Assembly (NCBI RefSeq): GCF_003854935.1
Contig: NZ_CP033969.1
Span: 1,178,001 to 1,242,000, forward strand
Length of the DNA stretch: 64,000 nucleotides
Source of the DNA: Cupriavidus pauculus
GTDB lineage: Bacteria; Pseudomonadota; Gammaproteobacteria; Burkholderiales; Burkholderiaceae
Direction of reading: 5' to 3'
In this document: positions 8,009 through 16,371 of the stretch, piece after piece
Layout of the letters: every line of letters starts with the position of its first letter
Numbering within the stretch: the first letter of the stretch is position 1
The notes under the pieces: model-generated
What the model saw: the letters and a program-made list of their open reading frames with translations, nothing else
Databases searched by the model: none
Told to the model about the DNA's origin: nothing
Translations under genes and position numbers: made by a program

Positions 8009-10870
8009 ATGAGCAAGGAGACGCAAATTTTCGTGGAGACGTTACGGCCCGTGGTGTCGAATGTTTCCGCAGCCCAGCCGCAACGCCCCCCCTATGGCGA
8101 GTCTGGCTCTTGGTGGGATCGCTACGCATCGGCTATCGCCCGGCTACCGGCGGACACGCAGCGCGTAGTTGAAGTAGATGCCCGCTATATTGCCGACCAC
8201 GCCGTTCCGCGTTCGAATGGGGCTATTGACTTCGATGCATACGGCGCGACTAGAGTACGGACAGGGATCGTTGTTGGCTCGGTTCAATCTGGCAAGACTG
8301 CGAGCATGCTCGCAGTGGCGGCTTTGTTGCTCGATAGTCGTGTTGATATCTTGATTGTCCTTGCGGGGACACGGGTTGCACTTTGGTTACAGACGTATGA
8401 GCGGCTTCTGAGCCAACTTGACGGAACCGACGTCCGCAGCGCGTGGACGAGGAATCGTCAGCGAGTATTGATACCGCAGCCAGAGGACATTTTGTCCAGC
8501 GAGGAGCGAGTCGATCCGTCGAGGTATATCCGAGGTGCACGCCTAAAGTTCCAAGACGCAATTTGCACCGGCAAGCCAGTAATCTTCGTCGTCCCCAAAG
8601 AAGATGACCATTTGCTGGCTCTGGCGCGGTTTCTCACAAATGAGACTGGGCCTGCTTCCTGTGTCGGCCGGGATAGACCGCTGAGCTTAGTGGTGCTCGA
8701 TGATGAGGCTGACGATGCCAGTATCCTTGATGCTCAGGACGGGACTCGCATCACCCCTCAGTTCATTCAACACCTTTGGTCTTCCGACGCATGCGCGCCA
8801 GCTACTAGGCACGATAGGCTCTATGCAACATATATTGCTTATACAGCAACGCCGCAAGCGAATTATCTACAGCGCTCCCACAACCCACTCACGCCGCGAG
8901 ACTTTCATGCGGCCCTGCGTGTTCCGTCCGACCGAGGGCAAGACACACCGCGAACTGTCACCTACACGGAACGAAACGGCCTGAGGTCCTATTACACAGG
9001 CGGGGAACTCTATTATGAGCGCCTGCAAGGTCTACCGGGAGATCCGTGCATTGGCTTCCCGTTTTCTTCCGAGACGGATCAGTATGGTTCAGTTCGCTGG
9101 CAGATGATCGGCGATGCAATGCGATCGTATCTGGTGGCGGGTGCAATACGACTACACATCGATCGGAAGCAGCTTTCTGCGGTTCCAGCCGAGCCACTCC
9201 CGTTAGATGTTCTGCGGCGGTTATTGCCTGCTACTCACAGCATGCTGTACCACCCGTCCGCACTTAAGGAGGAGCACTTTGGCGGGGCCGAGGATATCGC
9301 GCGATGGACAAAGGCAATTCCCGGCTACGAGGCCGAGACTCAGTTGCTTCGTGATCAAAGTGGAGATGCGGTGTTGTCCGTCGATGCCGAAGGGCTTGTT
9401 CGGCGGCTTGAGCTTGAAGAGGACCTATGGAAAGCATGGCTCGGTAGCTTTATGGCGACCGCGTCAGGTCTTGCCCCGCTGCCGGGTGGAGCGGATGCTC
9501 TTCTGGGCCCAGTAACTTGGCCTGAGGTAAAACAGTTACTGGTTGAAGAGGTGTTTCCTCGCATTAAGATCCGAATTCTAAACAGCGATCCGCGTGCCGA
9601 TGAGCGGCCTTGTTTCGAACCCAAGGAGGCCGAAGAGCGAGGATTGTGGCACGCTCCGCGCGATGTTTACACGATCTTCGTTGCCGGAAACGTTCTGTCC
9701 AGGGGACTCACGGTCGAGGGACTATGTACGAGCCTTTTCTTGCGTGGAGCACGAGAGCCTGCTGCGGATACCCAAATGCAGATGCAGCGCTGGTTCGGCT
9801 ATCGGGGTTCCTATGCCGCACTCTGTCGTGTATTTCTTTTTGCCGATCAACTACAACTGTTCCGTCAGTATCATCGTAACGATCTTGCGCTAAAGACTGA
9901 AATACTGAACCACATGGATGGGCACTCCGCCCCGTTCAACGATGGGGTCTTGGTGCTTCAGGGGCAGTCATTCCGCGCGACGGGTAAGATCGAGAGTCGT
10001 CGGGTGCCCTTGCACCCAGGGGCCACACCAGCGATTCGCCTTGTCGAGCCGTCTTGCGGCAATCACTATGCTGACAATCTCTGCCTAGTGGAAGAGCTTT
10101 TGGCAGAAGGGAGTTGGCAACCTCTCAACTTCCCGTCCGACATGCAGCGTGGTTTGATTCGCACTATCCCGATGAGCATGCTCGAAATCGCTTCTATACT
10201 AGAGCGTCTTCGCTATTCCATTCATGATCCGGACCTCAGCCTAGATTTATCTCAGCGATGGGTGAGCCTTCAACGCACACTAAACTTATCGGAGCCACTG
10301 TTCCGTCCCCCCGGCGTTAATCCGGGACCTATGGCAGTCGATCCCTCCGGATGCCCCTACTCCATAGCTGCGTATCTTCGTCTTTGGAGTGAGGCGCTTA
10401 AACGGCATGATCTTCCGGGAATGCAGCCTACCGACAACCCGACGATGCCGTGGAGCATGTTGAATCTTTCTGCATACAGGAGAGCGGAGCCACGCTTCTA
10501 TGTTGGTGTGCGCTTTGGATCTGAACAAGGGACTTCGCGCCTAAAGTATGACAATCGACCGTTGCCGATGATGAGGCGAGGACTGTCTGCCAGTAAATCG
10601 CACCTCCTAGAAACGCTCTGGGGCTCAAGAAATCCAACGGAACGTTGGAAAGGGGATCAGGCTTTCGACTATCACTTTCATGATCCGCAAAGCTCTCCTC
10701 GCCTGCTAGAAGAGGGAGCTTGGCGACCTCGGGGCCATCCTGGACTATTGCTCCTCCACCCAATAGCCGAGCCGGGATCTGGTCGCGAGTTGATTGCGTT
10801 TGGCTTGGCGCTTCCACACGGTGGGCCTGATCACGTAGCCGCGCTGCGTATCCGCAGTAATAGTCCATGA
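8009..10870 (+). CDS. Z1-domain superfamily II ATPase/helicase-like protein, 953 aa
   Basis: A P-loop ATPase with Walker A GSVQSGKT (90-97), Walker B LVVLDDEAD (227-235) and the helicase-like motif YTATPQANYL (278-287). The Z1 signature follows: GNVLSRGLTVEGL (560-572) and QMQRWFGYR (591-599), whose arginines probably reach the ATP. Z1 proteins occur in restriction-type operons with MutL/MORC-like ATPases, PD-(D/E)XK nucleases and cytosine methyltransferases, where a DNA translocase or remodelling role is proposed. The C-terminal third (650-953) is unassigned and may contact DNA or the nuclease. The gene overlaps the next by 4 bases (ATGA), implying coupled production of two partner subunits. 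Confidence 0.92.
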   Translation: MSKETQIFVETLRPVVSNVSAAQPQRPPYGESGSWWDRYASAIARLPADTQRVVEVDARYIADHAVPRSNGAIDFDAYGATRVRTGIVVGSVQSGKTASMLAVAALLLDSRVDILIVLAGTRVALWLQTYERLLSQLDGTDVRSAWTRNRQRVLIPQPEDILSSEERVDPSRYIRGARLKFQDAICTGKPVIFVVPKEDDHLLALARFLTNETGPASCVGRDRPLSLVVLDDEADDASILDAQDGTRITPQFIQHLWSSDACAPATRHDRLYATYIAYTATPQANYLQRSHNPLTPRDFHAALRVPSDRGQDTPRTVTYTERNGLRSYYTGGELYYERLQGLPGDPCIGFPFSSETDQYGSVRWQMIGDAMRSYLVAGAIRLHIDRKQLSAVPAEPLPLDVLRRLLPATHSMLYHPSALKEEHFGGAEDIARWTKAIPGYEAETQLLRDQSGDAVLSVDAEGLVRRLELEEDLWKAWLGSFMATASGLAPLPGGADALLGPVTWPEVKQLLVEEVFPRIKIRILNSDPRADERPCFEPKEAEERGLWHAPRDVYTIFVAGNVLSRGLTVEGLCTSLFLRGAREPAADTQMQMQRWFGYRGSYAALCRVFLFADQLQLFRQYHRNDLALKTEILNHMDGHSAPFNDGVLVLQGQSFRATGKIESRRVPLHPGATPAIRLVEPSCGNHYADNLCLVEELLAEGSWQPLNFPSDMQRGLIRTIPMSMLEIASILERLRYSIHDPDLSLDLSQRWVSLQRTLNLSEPLFRPPGVNPGPMAVDPSGCPYSIAAYLRLWSEALKRHDLPGMQPTDNPTMPWSMLNLSAYRRAEPRFYVGVRFGSEQGTSRLKYDNRPLPMMRRGLSASKSHLLETLWGSRNPTERWKGDQAFDYHFHDPQSSPRLLEEGAWRPRGHPGLLLLHPIAEPGSGRELIAFGLALPHGGPDHVAALRIRSNSP

Positions 10871-11958
10871 GCGCTAATATCACCTTCGAACAACTCCGAG
10901 ACACATTGGAGCGCATCGAATCCCCTTTGCGAGGAGGGGAGCGTTTCACGTATTGGGTATTGCCGAGAAAGCTTGGTATCGCCAAAACGGCCGATTCGGC
11001 ATTCGAGATATTCATTGTGGGACCAAGATTGCACCCACTGACTTCCACGGTTCGAAGGCATCTTGAGCATGCCAGATGGGAAATCGCGGAGAGCGGAGAG
11101 CAACTTGATGCAAATCGTGTCGTGTTACCGCCGGGCACTCATTTCGCATCGATCTCTGCGCTCATCGCCATTGAACTCGTCCGAGCAGGTATTGACGAGA
11201 ATCGGCCGTTACAGCAAGTGATGGATGATGTTGAGCCAATCATTGAACTCGCTTTGCGCAGGAGAGCGCTAAGTGAGGAGCACGTAGTCGGCTTGGTTGG
11301 GGAGTTGCTGTGCCTCGAAACAATGCTTGACGCAATCGTAGACCGTCCCGAGTTAAGGATGTCGGTGCTCGATATGTGGCAGGGGCATCGTGTCGGGGGT
11401 AGGGATTTTGTGATTGGCGATACTGCAATCGAGATAAAAACGACCTATCAGGAACACTCCTCTCACATGATTTCCGGACTTCATCAAGTCGAGTTATGGT
11501 CGGCTTCCGATGAGGCTGTGAGGCAGTTGTTTCTCCTAAGCGTGGGCCTGGCGGAGAATGAGCATGAAGGTCAAACATTGCCGGAGATAGTGGGGCGCGT
11601 GCTAGAGCGACTTGGAGAAACCCCAGGTTCGGGATGCGTTCTCACACCTCTTCAACAACGTTTCGTGCGTGACGTGGCTAGCTACGGAGCAACCGATTCG
11701 TCCGGATATGATCACCAGAGCATGGCTGGATGGAAGGTATATGCGGCGCGCTTCAGATCTACGTTCACTCCTAGACTCTACGATCTTCTAGACGAAGACG
11801 TCCGAATCCTTCGCCGTCGTGACTTGACGTCAACTCATGTCAGTTCGGAGGATATTCAGTACAGGGTGAATCTTCCCGCTGCGATAAACGGCTTCAACCC
11901 AGCTCAGAGTTGGCGCCATGTCGTAGTCGATGTTGTTAAAAGTGCACTTTCAATTTGA
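10867..11958 (+). CDS. PD-(D/E)XK nuclease family protein (DUF4420-type)
   Basis: A 363-residue protein with a restriction-endonuclease-like active site: Glu146 in GLVGELLCLE, Asp180 in GGRDFVIG, then Glu189-Ile-Lys191 (IEIKTT). This is the PD-(D/E)XK pattern and matches DUF4420 proteins found beside Z1 genes. The likely role is metal-dependent DNA cleavage, with target choice or activation by the Z1 and DUF262 partners. The motif spacing is normal and no key residue is missing. It is the last gene of the cluster; the stop lies about 120 bases from the island end. The family is reasonably sure; the cleavage specificity is unknown. Confidence 0.88.
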   Translation: MSANITFEQLRDTLERIESPLRGGERFTYWVLPRKLGIAKTADSAFEIFIVGPRLHPLTSTVRRHLEHARWEIAESGEQLDANRVVLPPGTHFASISALIAIELVRAGIDENRPLQQVMDDVEPIIELALRRRALSEEHVVGLVGELLCLETMLDAIVDRPELRMSVLDMWQGHRVGGRDFVIGDTAIEIKTTYQEHSSHMISGLHQVELWSASDEAVRQLFLLSVGLAENEHEGQTLPEIVGRVLERLGETPGSGCVLTPLQQRFVRDVASYGATDSSGYDHQSMAGWKVYAARFRSTFTPRLYDLLDEDVRILRRRDLTSTHVSSEDIQYRVNLPAAINGFNPAQSWRHVVVDVVKSALSI

Positions 11959-11998
11959 TTTTTGAACCCCTAAGCAGGACCCAAGTACAGCGAGAACA

Positions 11999-12066
11999 AT
12001 TTGGGGGCATGTCTGGGGGCACATAAAATACTCACATCCAGATAACGGCGAAGTTTTGGGGGATGT
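11999..12066. repeat. Three TTGGGGG-type repeats at the island end, candidate integrase arm sites
   Basis: TTTGGGGGCATGT (12000-12012), TCTGGGGGCACA (12012-12023) and TTTTGGGGGATGT (12054-12066) lie directly inside the proposed attachment site. Clusters like this beside att cores are typical binding sites for P4-type integrases. Inferred from position and repetition. Confidence 0.55.
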
Positions 12067-12078
12067 AAGGCGGAATGT

Positions 12079-12098
12079 GAGTCCTGCAGCCGGCACCA
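12079..12098 (+). other. Attachment site: 3' fragment of a tRNA gene (island right end)
   Basis: GAGTCCTGCAGCCGGCACCA reads as the end of a tRNA: half of the T loop, the 3' T-stem strand CCTGC, the 3' acceptor strand AGCCGGC, discriminator A and CCA. The upstream bases do not complete a tRNA (no matching GCAGG T-stem strand), so only the fragment duplicated by integration is present. The intact tRNA, starting GCCGGCT, should lie left of the window beyond the integrase. A threonine tRNA would be compatible with the acceptor sequence, but the anticodon is not visible. Confidence 0.75.
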
Positions 12099-12107
12099 AC
12101 GAATTCA

Positions 12108-12140
12108 AGGGGTTACGCGAGCTTTGCGTAACCCTTTTTA
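12108..12140 (+). terminator. Intrinsic terminator, probably the original tRNA terminator
   Basis: A 9-bp stem GGGTTACGC / GCGTAACCC (12110-12118 with 12126-12134), a 7-base loop and five T's. It stands 11 bases after the tRNA CCA end, where the native tRNA terminator would be. Confidence 0.85.
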
Positions 12141-12169
12141 TTTGTCCCCCGCAATCTGAGCGTCAGGGG

Positions 12170-12982
12170 CTACCGACGTTCGCTCTTGATGATCTCGGCA
12201 AGCTCTTCCACGCTCAGCCATGGGCGTGATGCATGTACTACCCTGTGGCAATTAGCGCAAAGTAGTGCAAGCTCATCCAACCGTGTAATCCCGCCTTCTG
12301 CTAGCGAGTGAAGTGGCCGAGTGTGGTGGACATCAATAATGTTAGCGCCGCGGTTGCCGTACTCCGCTTCGAAGTCAAAGCCGCAGGCCTCGCAGCAAAG
12401 GCGGCCATACTTCTTTCTCGCAGCTGCTTTAGCGGCAAGTACTAAAGCGCGGCTTCGTTCACGTACGCGGTGCATGCGAGTAAGTATCCGGCCCTCTTCG
12501 GCTTCTGCGACTTCAGGCTCTTCCGGACCAAGGCCAGCGCCATTTAACGGGTCATCGATAGCTTGAATAATTGCCCTACATACCAGGGATAGTTCAAGTG
12601 GGTTGCCGGCATATCTCGCCCATACGATCTCTTCGTCTTTATTGCCCCTAGCAAGCCCAACTTTTCCGTTTTTCGTGTATTCGGGATCGAAGCGGCGGAA
12701 GTTCATCATTTTCATGTAGACGCCGTTTCTATTGCGGTATGAGCCGTCATGTCCCAGACCTAAGGTTGTGCCCATCTTATTTAAAGTAAGAGAGAGCGCA
12801 GCCACCTCGGGGCTGTCCTTGCTGGGTGGAGCGGAGCGATGCGTCAAGTACAACTGAAGCGCCAGGAGCAATTCGTCGCGGGACCAAACGGGATTGCGCT
12901 TAACGGTGCTACCTGTCACAGCGTCCTTGGTGAGACTTGCGTTGTCAGGCAGAAGAGATGGCGTATTCGACTTAAGGGGCAT
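12170..12982 (-). CDS. HNH endonuclease, McrA-like
   Basis: A 270-residue protein. The C-terminal HNH domain shows a zinc-binding Cys pair (Cys197, Cys200), catalytic HH at 219-220 (IDVHHTRPL), and CANCHRVVH at 242-250 with Asn244 and His250. The N-terminal half (WSRDELLLALQLYL, then NRNGVYMKMMNFRRFDP) is a domain that often precedes HNH nucleases and probably reads DNA. McrA-like enzymes cut DNA with modified cytosine. The gene lies outside the attachment site at 12079, yet its base use resembles the island rather than the core chromosome. It may be a remnant of an earlier insertion at the same tRNA. If it cut 5-methylcytosine generally it would conflict with the nearby methyltransferase. 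Confidence 0.88.
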   Translation of the reverse strand: MPLKSNTPSLLPDNASLTKDAVTGSTVKRNPVWSRDELLLALQLYLTHRSAPPSKDSPEVAALSLTLNKMGTTLGLGHDGSYRNRNGVYMKMMNFRRFDPEYTKNGKVGLARGNKDEEIVWARYAGNPLELSLVCRAIIQAIDDPLNGAGLGPEEPEVAEAEEGRILTRMHRVRERSRALVLAAKAAARKKYGRLCCEACGFDFEAEYGNRGANIIDVHHTRPLHSLAEGGITRLDELALLCANCHRVVHASRPWLSVEELAEIIKSERR

Positions 12983-13057
12983 GGAAGGGTTCTAGTTCTC
13001 ATATTCCCCCTATTTTCATCAGATTCGATGCACTTCAGTCAACTTTAAGTCGACTAC

Positions 13058-13102
13058 AACAAAAAAGACGAACGCCGCCGGGAGCAATCCCCCGTGCGGC
13101 GT
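13058..13102 (-). terminator. Intrinsic terminator of the PhoX-like gene
   Basis: ACGCCGC-CGGG pairs with CCCG-T-GCGGCGT (13072-13082 with 13091-13102). On the minus strand it is followed by a T-run (A's at 13058-13066). Confidence 0.65.
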
Positions 13103-13157
13103 GTGATCAGTTCCTAGCTGTGGAGGGCTCTAGCTTTCCTCCGACGACTCACCCCCA

Positions 13158-15059
13158 TCAAGCCCCCACCGGCTTCCCTTCCTTGTGCCGCAGCACCACC
13201 GTCGACGAACGCGACGGCAGGTTGGCGTCCGGCCAGTTGCCGCCGGCGGCGCCGGTGCCGGTCGGGTGCTGGATGTTGATGAAGAACGTGGTCAGGTCCG
13301 GCGTGTAGGCGATGCCGGTGATCTCGCAGCCTACCGGGCCGACCAGGATGCGGCGCGTCTGGCGCGTGGTCTGGTCCAGGTAGTGCATCGAGTTGGCGCC
13401 GAAGATGCTGGTGACAGACGACCCCGTGCCGGCGTCGGTCTGGATCCACAGGCGGCCCTTGGGGTCGACGCGGATGCCGTCCGGGCTGCTGAACGTCGAG
13501 CCGACGATGTTGCCCTTCTGGTTGGCGGCGGCGATGGACGGGTCGCCGGCCAGCAGCAGGATTTCCCACTTGAACTTGGTTGCCAGCGGCGAATCGGCGT
13601 CCTCGCGCCAGCGCACGATGTGGCCGTGCGGGTTGGTGGCGCGCGGGTTGGCTGCGTCGGTCTGCACGCGGCCGCCGTTGTTGGTCAGCGTGCAGTAGAT
13701 CGTCTTGTCCTGGCCCACCGTGATCCACTCCGGGCGGTCCATCAGCGTGGCGCCGGCCACGCGGGCGGCGGCCTTGGTGTTGATCAGCACGTCGGCCTGG
13801 GTGTTGAAGTCGATGGCCACCGGCGTCGTGGCACCCGGGGCGGCCTGGGTCCAGTTGCCCGGGTCCGATGCGCCGGCCACCAGGCCGTTCTTGCCCTGGG
13901 TCAGTTCGATCCAGTCGCCGGTGCCGTCGGCGTTGAAGCGGGCGGCGTACAGCGTGCCGTTGTCGAGCAGGCTGGCGTTGTTCAGGCGGTTGGTCGCGTC
14001 GAACGCGCTCGACGGGATGAACTTGTAGATGCAGCCCGGCGTGCCGTCGTCACCCATGTAGAACGCCACGCGGTTGCTGGCGTCGGCCATGAACGCGGTG
14101 TTCTCGTGGTCAAAGCGGCCCATCGCGGTGCGCTTGACCGGCAGGCCGGACAGTTGCTGCAGCGGGTCGATTTCCACCACCCAGCCGTAGCCCTCGTCGG
14201 GCTGGGTCGGGTCCAGGTAGTTGTCGGTGGTTTCCTCGCAGGTCAGGTACGTGCCCCACGGCGTATGGCCGCTGGAGCAGTTGTTCAGCGTGCCGATGAC
14301 CACCGGGCCCACCGCGCTGGCGGCCGGGCCCGAGACACGGTAGGCCGTGTTGCCCGAGTAGCGCTTGTTGTAGAGCGAGTTGCGCTTGACCTGCCACTTG
14401 CCGGCCACCAGTTCCACCTCGATGACCGAGACGCCGACTGACGACAGCACCACGCGTTTCTGCTCCGGCGTGGCCGTGGCGGCGTTGTAGGCGGTGGGCA
14501 GCAGGATGGCCGCGTCGGGGGCCTCGTGGTTCATCACCAGCAGGCCGCCCTTTTGCGGATCGACGCCGGGGATCTCGAAGAAATGCATGCCGTCGTGGTT
14601 GCCGCCGGCCTGCTGCTCGGTCTCCATCGACGTCTGGAACGCGCCCTTGTAGCCGGCCGCGCCTGCCGCGACGGGGTCGCCGGCCGAGAACAGGACGTAC
14701 GTTTCATACGTGTCCGGCACGGTCACCTGGTTGGCCGTGATCTTCGACGGCAGCGACTGGAAGTTGACGCTGTAGTCCAGCGGCTGCTGGCCCGGTGCCG
14801 GGGCGGGCGCGGGGGCCGGGGCAGGTGCCGGCGCGGGCGACGGGGCCGGCGCGGCGCCGTTGTCGTCGTCGCCGCCGCAGGCAGCCAGCAGGGTGCCGCC
14901 GCCGAACGCGGACAGCAGCGAGACGCCCAGGCTGCCACGCAGCACGCGGCGGCGTGCGGGGTTGGCGGCCACCAGTTCTTCCAGCGTCTGACCCGGGACG
15001 GTCTTGTTGCCCTCGGCGTCGCGGCGCGGCGCGCGGAGCTTGTCGGTGATGTACGACAT
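13158..15059 (-). CDS. PhoX-family (DUF839) exported protein, probable alkaline phosphatase
   Basis: A 633-residue protein with a twin-arginine signal (Arg36-Arg38, RRRVLRGSLGVSLLS) and a possible lipid-anchor Cys61. A Pro-Ala repeat linker at about 70-89 leads to the DUF839/PhoX beta-propeller-like domain (FFEIPGVDPQKGGLLVMNHE, LTCEETTDNYLDP, WITVGQDKTIYCTLTNNGG). PhoX enzymes are calcium- and iron-dependent periplasmic phosphatases exported folded by Tat, although many family members are untested. A strong GGAGG precedes ATG 15059. A perfect 8+8 dyad lies about 100 bases upstream. No PhoB-box match was evident by eye, so phosphate control is not shown. Confidence 0.85.
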   Translation of the reverse strand: MSYITDKLRAPRRDAEGNKTVPGQTLEELVAANPARRRVLRGSLGVSLLSAFGGGTLLAACGGDDDNGAAPAPSPAPAPAPAPAPAPAPGQQPLDYSVNFQSLPSKITANQVTVPDTYETYVLFSAGDPVAAGAAGYKGAFQTSMETEQQAGGNHDGMHFFEIPGVDPQKGGLLVMNHEAPDAAILLPTAYNAATATPEQKRVVLSSVGVSVIEVELVAGKWQVKRNSLYNKRYSGNTAYRVSGPAASAVGPVVIGTLNNCSSGHTPWGTYLTCEETTDNYLDPTQPDEGYGWVVEIDPLQQLSGLPVKRTAMGRFDHENTAFMADASNRVAFYMGDDGTPGCIYKFIPSSAFDATNRLNNASLLDNGTLYAARFNADGTGDWIELTQGKNGLVAGASDPGNWTQAAPGATTPVAIDFNTQADVLINTKAAARVAGATLMDRPEWITVGQDKTIYCTLTNNGGRVQTDAANPRATNPHGHIVRWREDADSPLATKFKWEILLLAGDPSIAAANQKGNIVGSTFSSPDGIRVDPKGRLWIQTDAGTGSSVTSIFGANSMHYLDQTTRQTRRILVGPVGCEITGIAYTPDLTTFFINIQHPTGTGAAGGNWPDANLPSRSSTVVLRHKEGKPVGA

Positions 15060-15408
15060 GGATTCCTCCAGATTTTTGTGGGGGCGGCCGCCGTGCGGAC
15101 GGTGCCGTAGGGATTAGCCGGCCAGATACTAAGGAGGGAATGTGTCGCTTTAGTTACGGAATGACTCGTCATGGAGTCATTGCCGGGGCCGCCGGGCGGC
15201 GGCCGGGTGCCGCTTCAGAACGCCGCCGGGGGTCCGATAACGGTGAGGGGGGCAGGTCCGTCAAGGGTTGCGGTGTCCGATGACAGGGTGATGGCATCGG
15301 CGCCTGCCTCGCGCATAATCCGCACACGCGGAACATCGACCCTTCCTGAAAAGGGCAAAACATATCCGCCGTTCATTTTTTTGTTGGGTACAACAGGAGA
15401 GGTCAAAC
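15060..15408. other. 349-base divergent intergenic region
   Basis: It lies between the divergent PhoX-like and GH114-like genes. It contains a perfect dyad, AATGACTC (15160-15167) and GAGTCATT (15174-15181) with a 6-base spacer, and a small hairpin CCCTT/AAGGG near 15340-15355. Promoters for both genes should be here, but no strong boxes were identified. Confidence 0.5.
15160..15181. promoter_or_regulatory. Perfect 8+8 inverted repeat, candidate operator
   Basis: AATGACTC-N6-GAGTCATT. A 22-base dyad of this form suits a homodimeric regulator. It lies about 100 bases upstream of the PhoX-like start and 228 bases upstream of the GH114-like start. The regulator is unknown. Confidence 0.45.
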
Positions 15409-16302
15409 ATGCATAGCAAACTGGCAGGCCGCCGCCTTGCGCGACTGGCCGCGGCAACCCTCGTCGCCACGCTCGCCGCATGCGGCGGAGGCGGCGACGA
15501 CGACGGTGGGTCCGTGGTGCGGGTGTCCGAAGCCACCACGCTGGCGCCAACGGCCGTCACCACCGTGGACACCGCCACCACGCGCTGGATGCCGTCGCTG
15601 AACGACACCTGGCAGCTCCAGCTCCAGGGCACGATCAACACCAGCTACAACGTGGCGGTCTACGACATCGACCTGTTCGATACACCGCAGGCCACCATCA
15701 ACGCGCTGAAGGCGCAGGGCAAGCGGGTGGTCTGCTATTTCTCGGCGGGCAGCAGCGAGAACTGGCGGCCCGACTATTCGAAGTTCAAGCCGTCCGACAT
15801 GGGCAACGCGCTGGACGGCTGGGCGGGCGAGCGCTGGCTCGATACCCGCTCGGCCAACGTGCGGGCGATCATGCAGGCGCGCATGGACCTGGCGAAGTCC
15901 AAGGGCTGCGACGGCGTGGATGCCGACAATGTCGATGGCTACACCAACAACCCGGGCCTGCCGCTGACGGCCGCCACGCAGCTCAACTACAACCGCTTCC
16001 TGGCCGACCAGGCGCACGCGCGGGGCCTGGCAATCGGGCTGAAGAACGCCGTCGCGCAACTGGCCGACCTGGCGTCGTCGTTCGACTTCGCGGTCAACGA
16101 GCAGTGCTTCCAGTACAACGAGTGCAGCGGCTATTCGGCGTTCACGGTACAGGGCAAGCCCGTGTTCAACGTCGAGTACCAGGCGAAATGGAAGGACGCC
16201 ACCACGCGCCAGAAGCTCTGCGCCAAGGCCAGGGCGCTGAACCTGCGGTCGCTGGTGCTGCCGCTGGCGCTGAACGACAAGTTCCGCTATAGCTGCGACT
16301 GA
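15409..16302 (+). CDS. GH114-like endo-alpha-1,4-polygalactosaminidase family lipoprotein
   Basis: A 297-residue protein. A lipoprotein signal ends at Cys25 (LVATLAACGGGGDDD), so it is probably anchored in the outer membrane. The rest matches the GH114/TM1410-like TIM-barrel: YDIDLFD, RVVCYFSAGSSENWRPDY, GCDGVDADNVDGY and the late FNVEYQAKW. The acidic residues in CYFSAGSSE and DADNVDGY are candidates for catalysis. Family enzymes cut galactosamine-containing exopolysaccharide, but bacterial members with this annotation are mostly uncharacterised. AGGAGAG sits before the ATG. It is not in an operon with the convergent YgjP-like gene. Confidence 0.82.
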   Translation: MHSKLAGRRLARLAAATLVATLAACGGGGDDDGGSVVRVSEATTLAPTAVTTVDTATTRWMPSLNDTWQLQLQGTINTSYNVAVYDIDLFDTPQATINALKAQGKRVVCYFSAGSSENWRPDYSKFKPSDMGNALDGWAGERWLDTRSANVRAIMQARMDLAKSKGCDGVDADNVDGYTNNPGLPLTAATQLNYNRFLADQAHARGLAIGLKNAVAQLADLASSFDFAVNEQCFQYNECSGYSAFTVQGKPVFNVEYQAKWKDATTRQKLCAKARALNLRSLVLPLALNDKFRYSCD

Positions 16303-16323
16303 ACGGACGCGGTAATCGCGCCC

Positions 16324-16360
16324 GCGCCCCCGGCCCGGTGAAGTTCAGGGCCAGGGGCGC
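16324..16360. terminator. Strong hairpin between convergent genes
   Basis: GCGCCCC-C-GGCCC pairs with GGGCC-A-GGGGCGC around an 11-base loop. No T-run follows, so it may act as a weak or bidirectional terminator between the GH114-like and YgjP-like genes. Confidence 0.45.
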
Positions 16361-16371
16361 GGACCGGCGGG

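Noticed and set aside
12040-12098. Complete tRNA gene ending at 12098
   Set aside because: Only the last 20 bases fit a tRNA. The 5' T-stem strand, anticodon arm and 5' acceptor strand are absent upstream.
13114-13728. 204-codon minus-strand frame near the PhoX-like gene
   Set aside because: It is a frame-shifted reading of the PhoX-like gene, rich in Arg, Pro and His.
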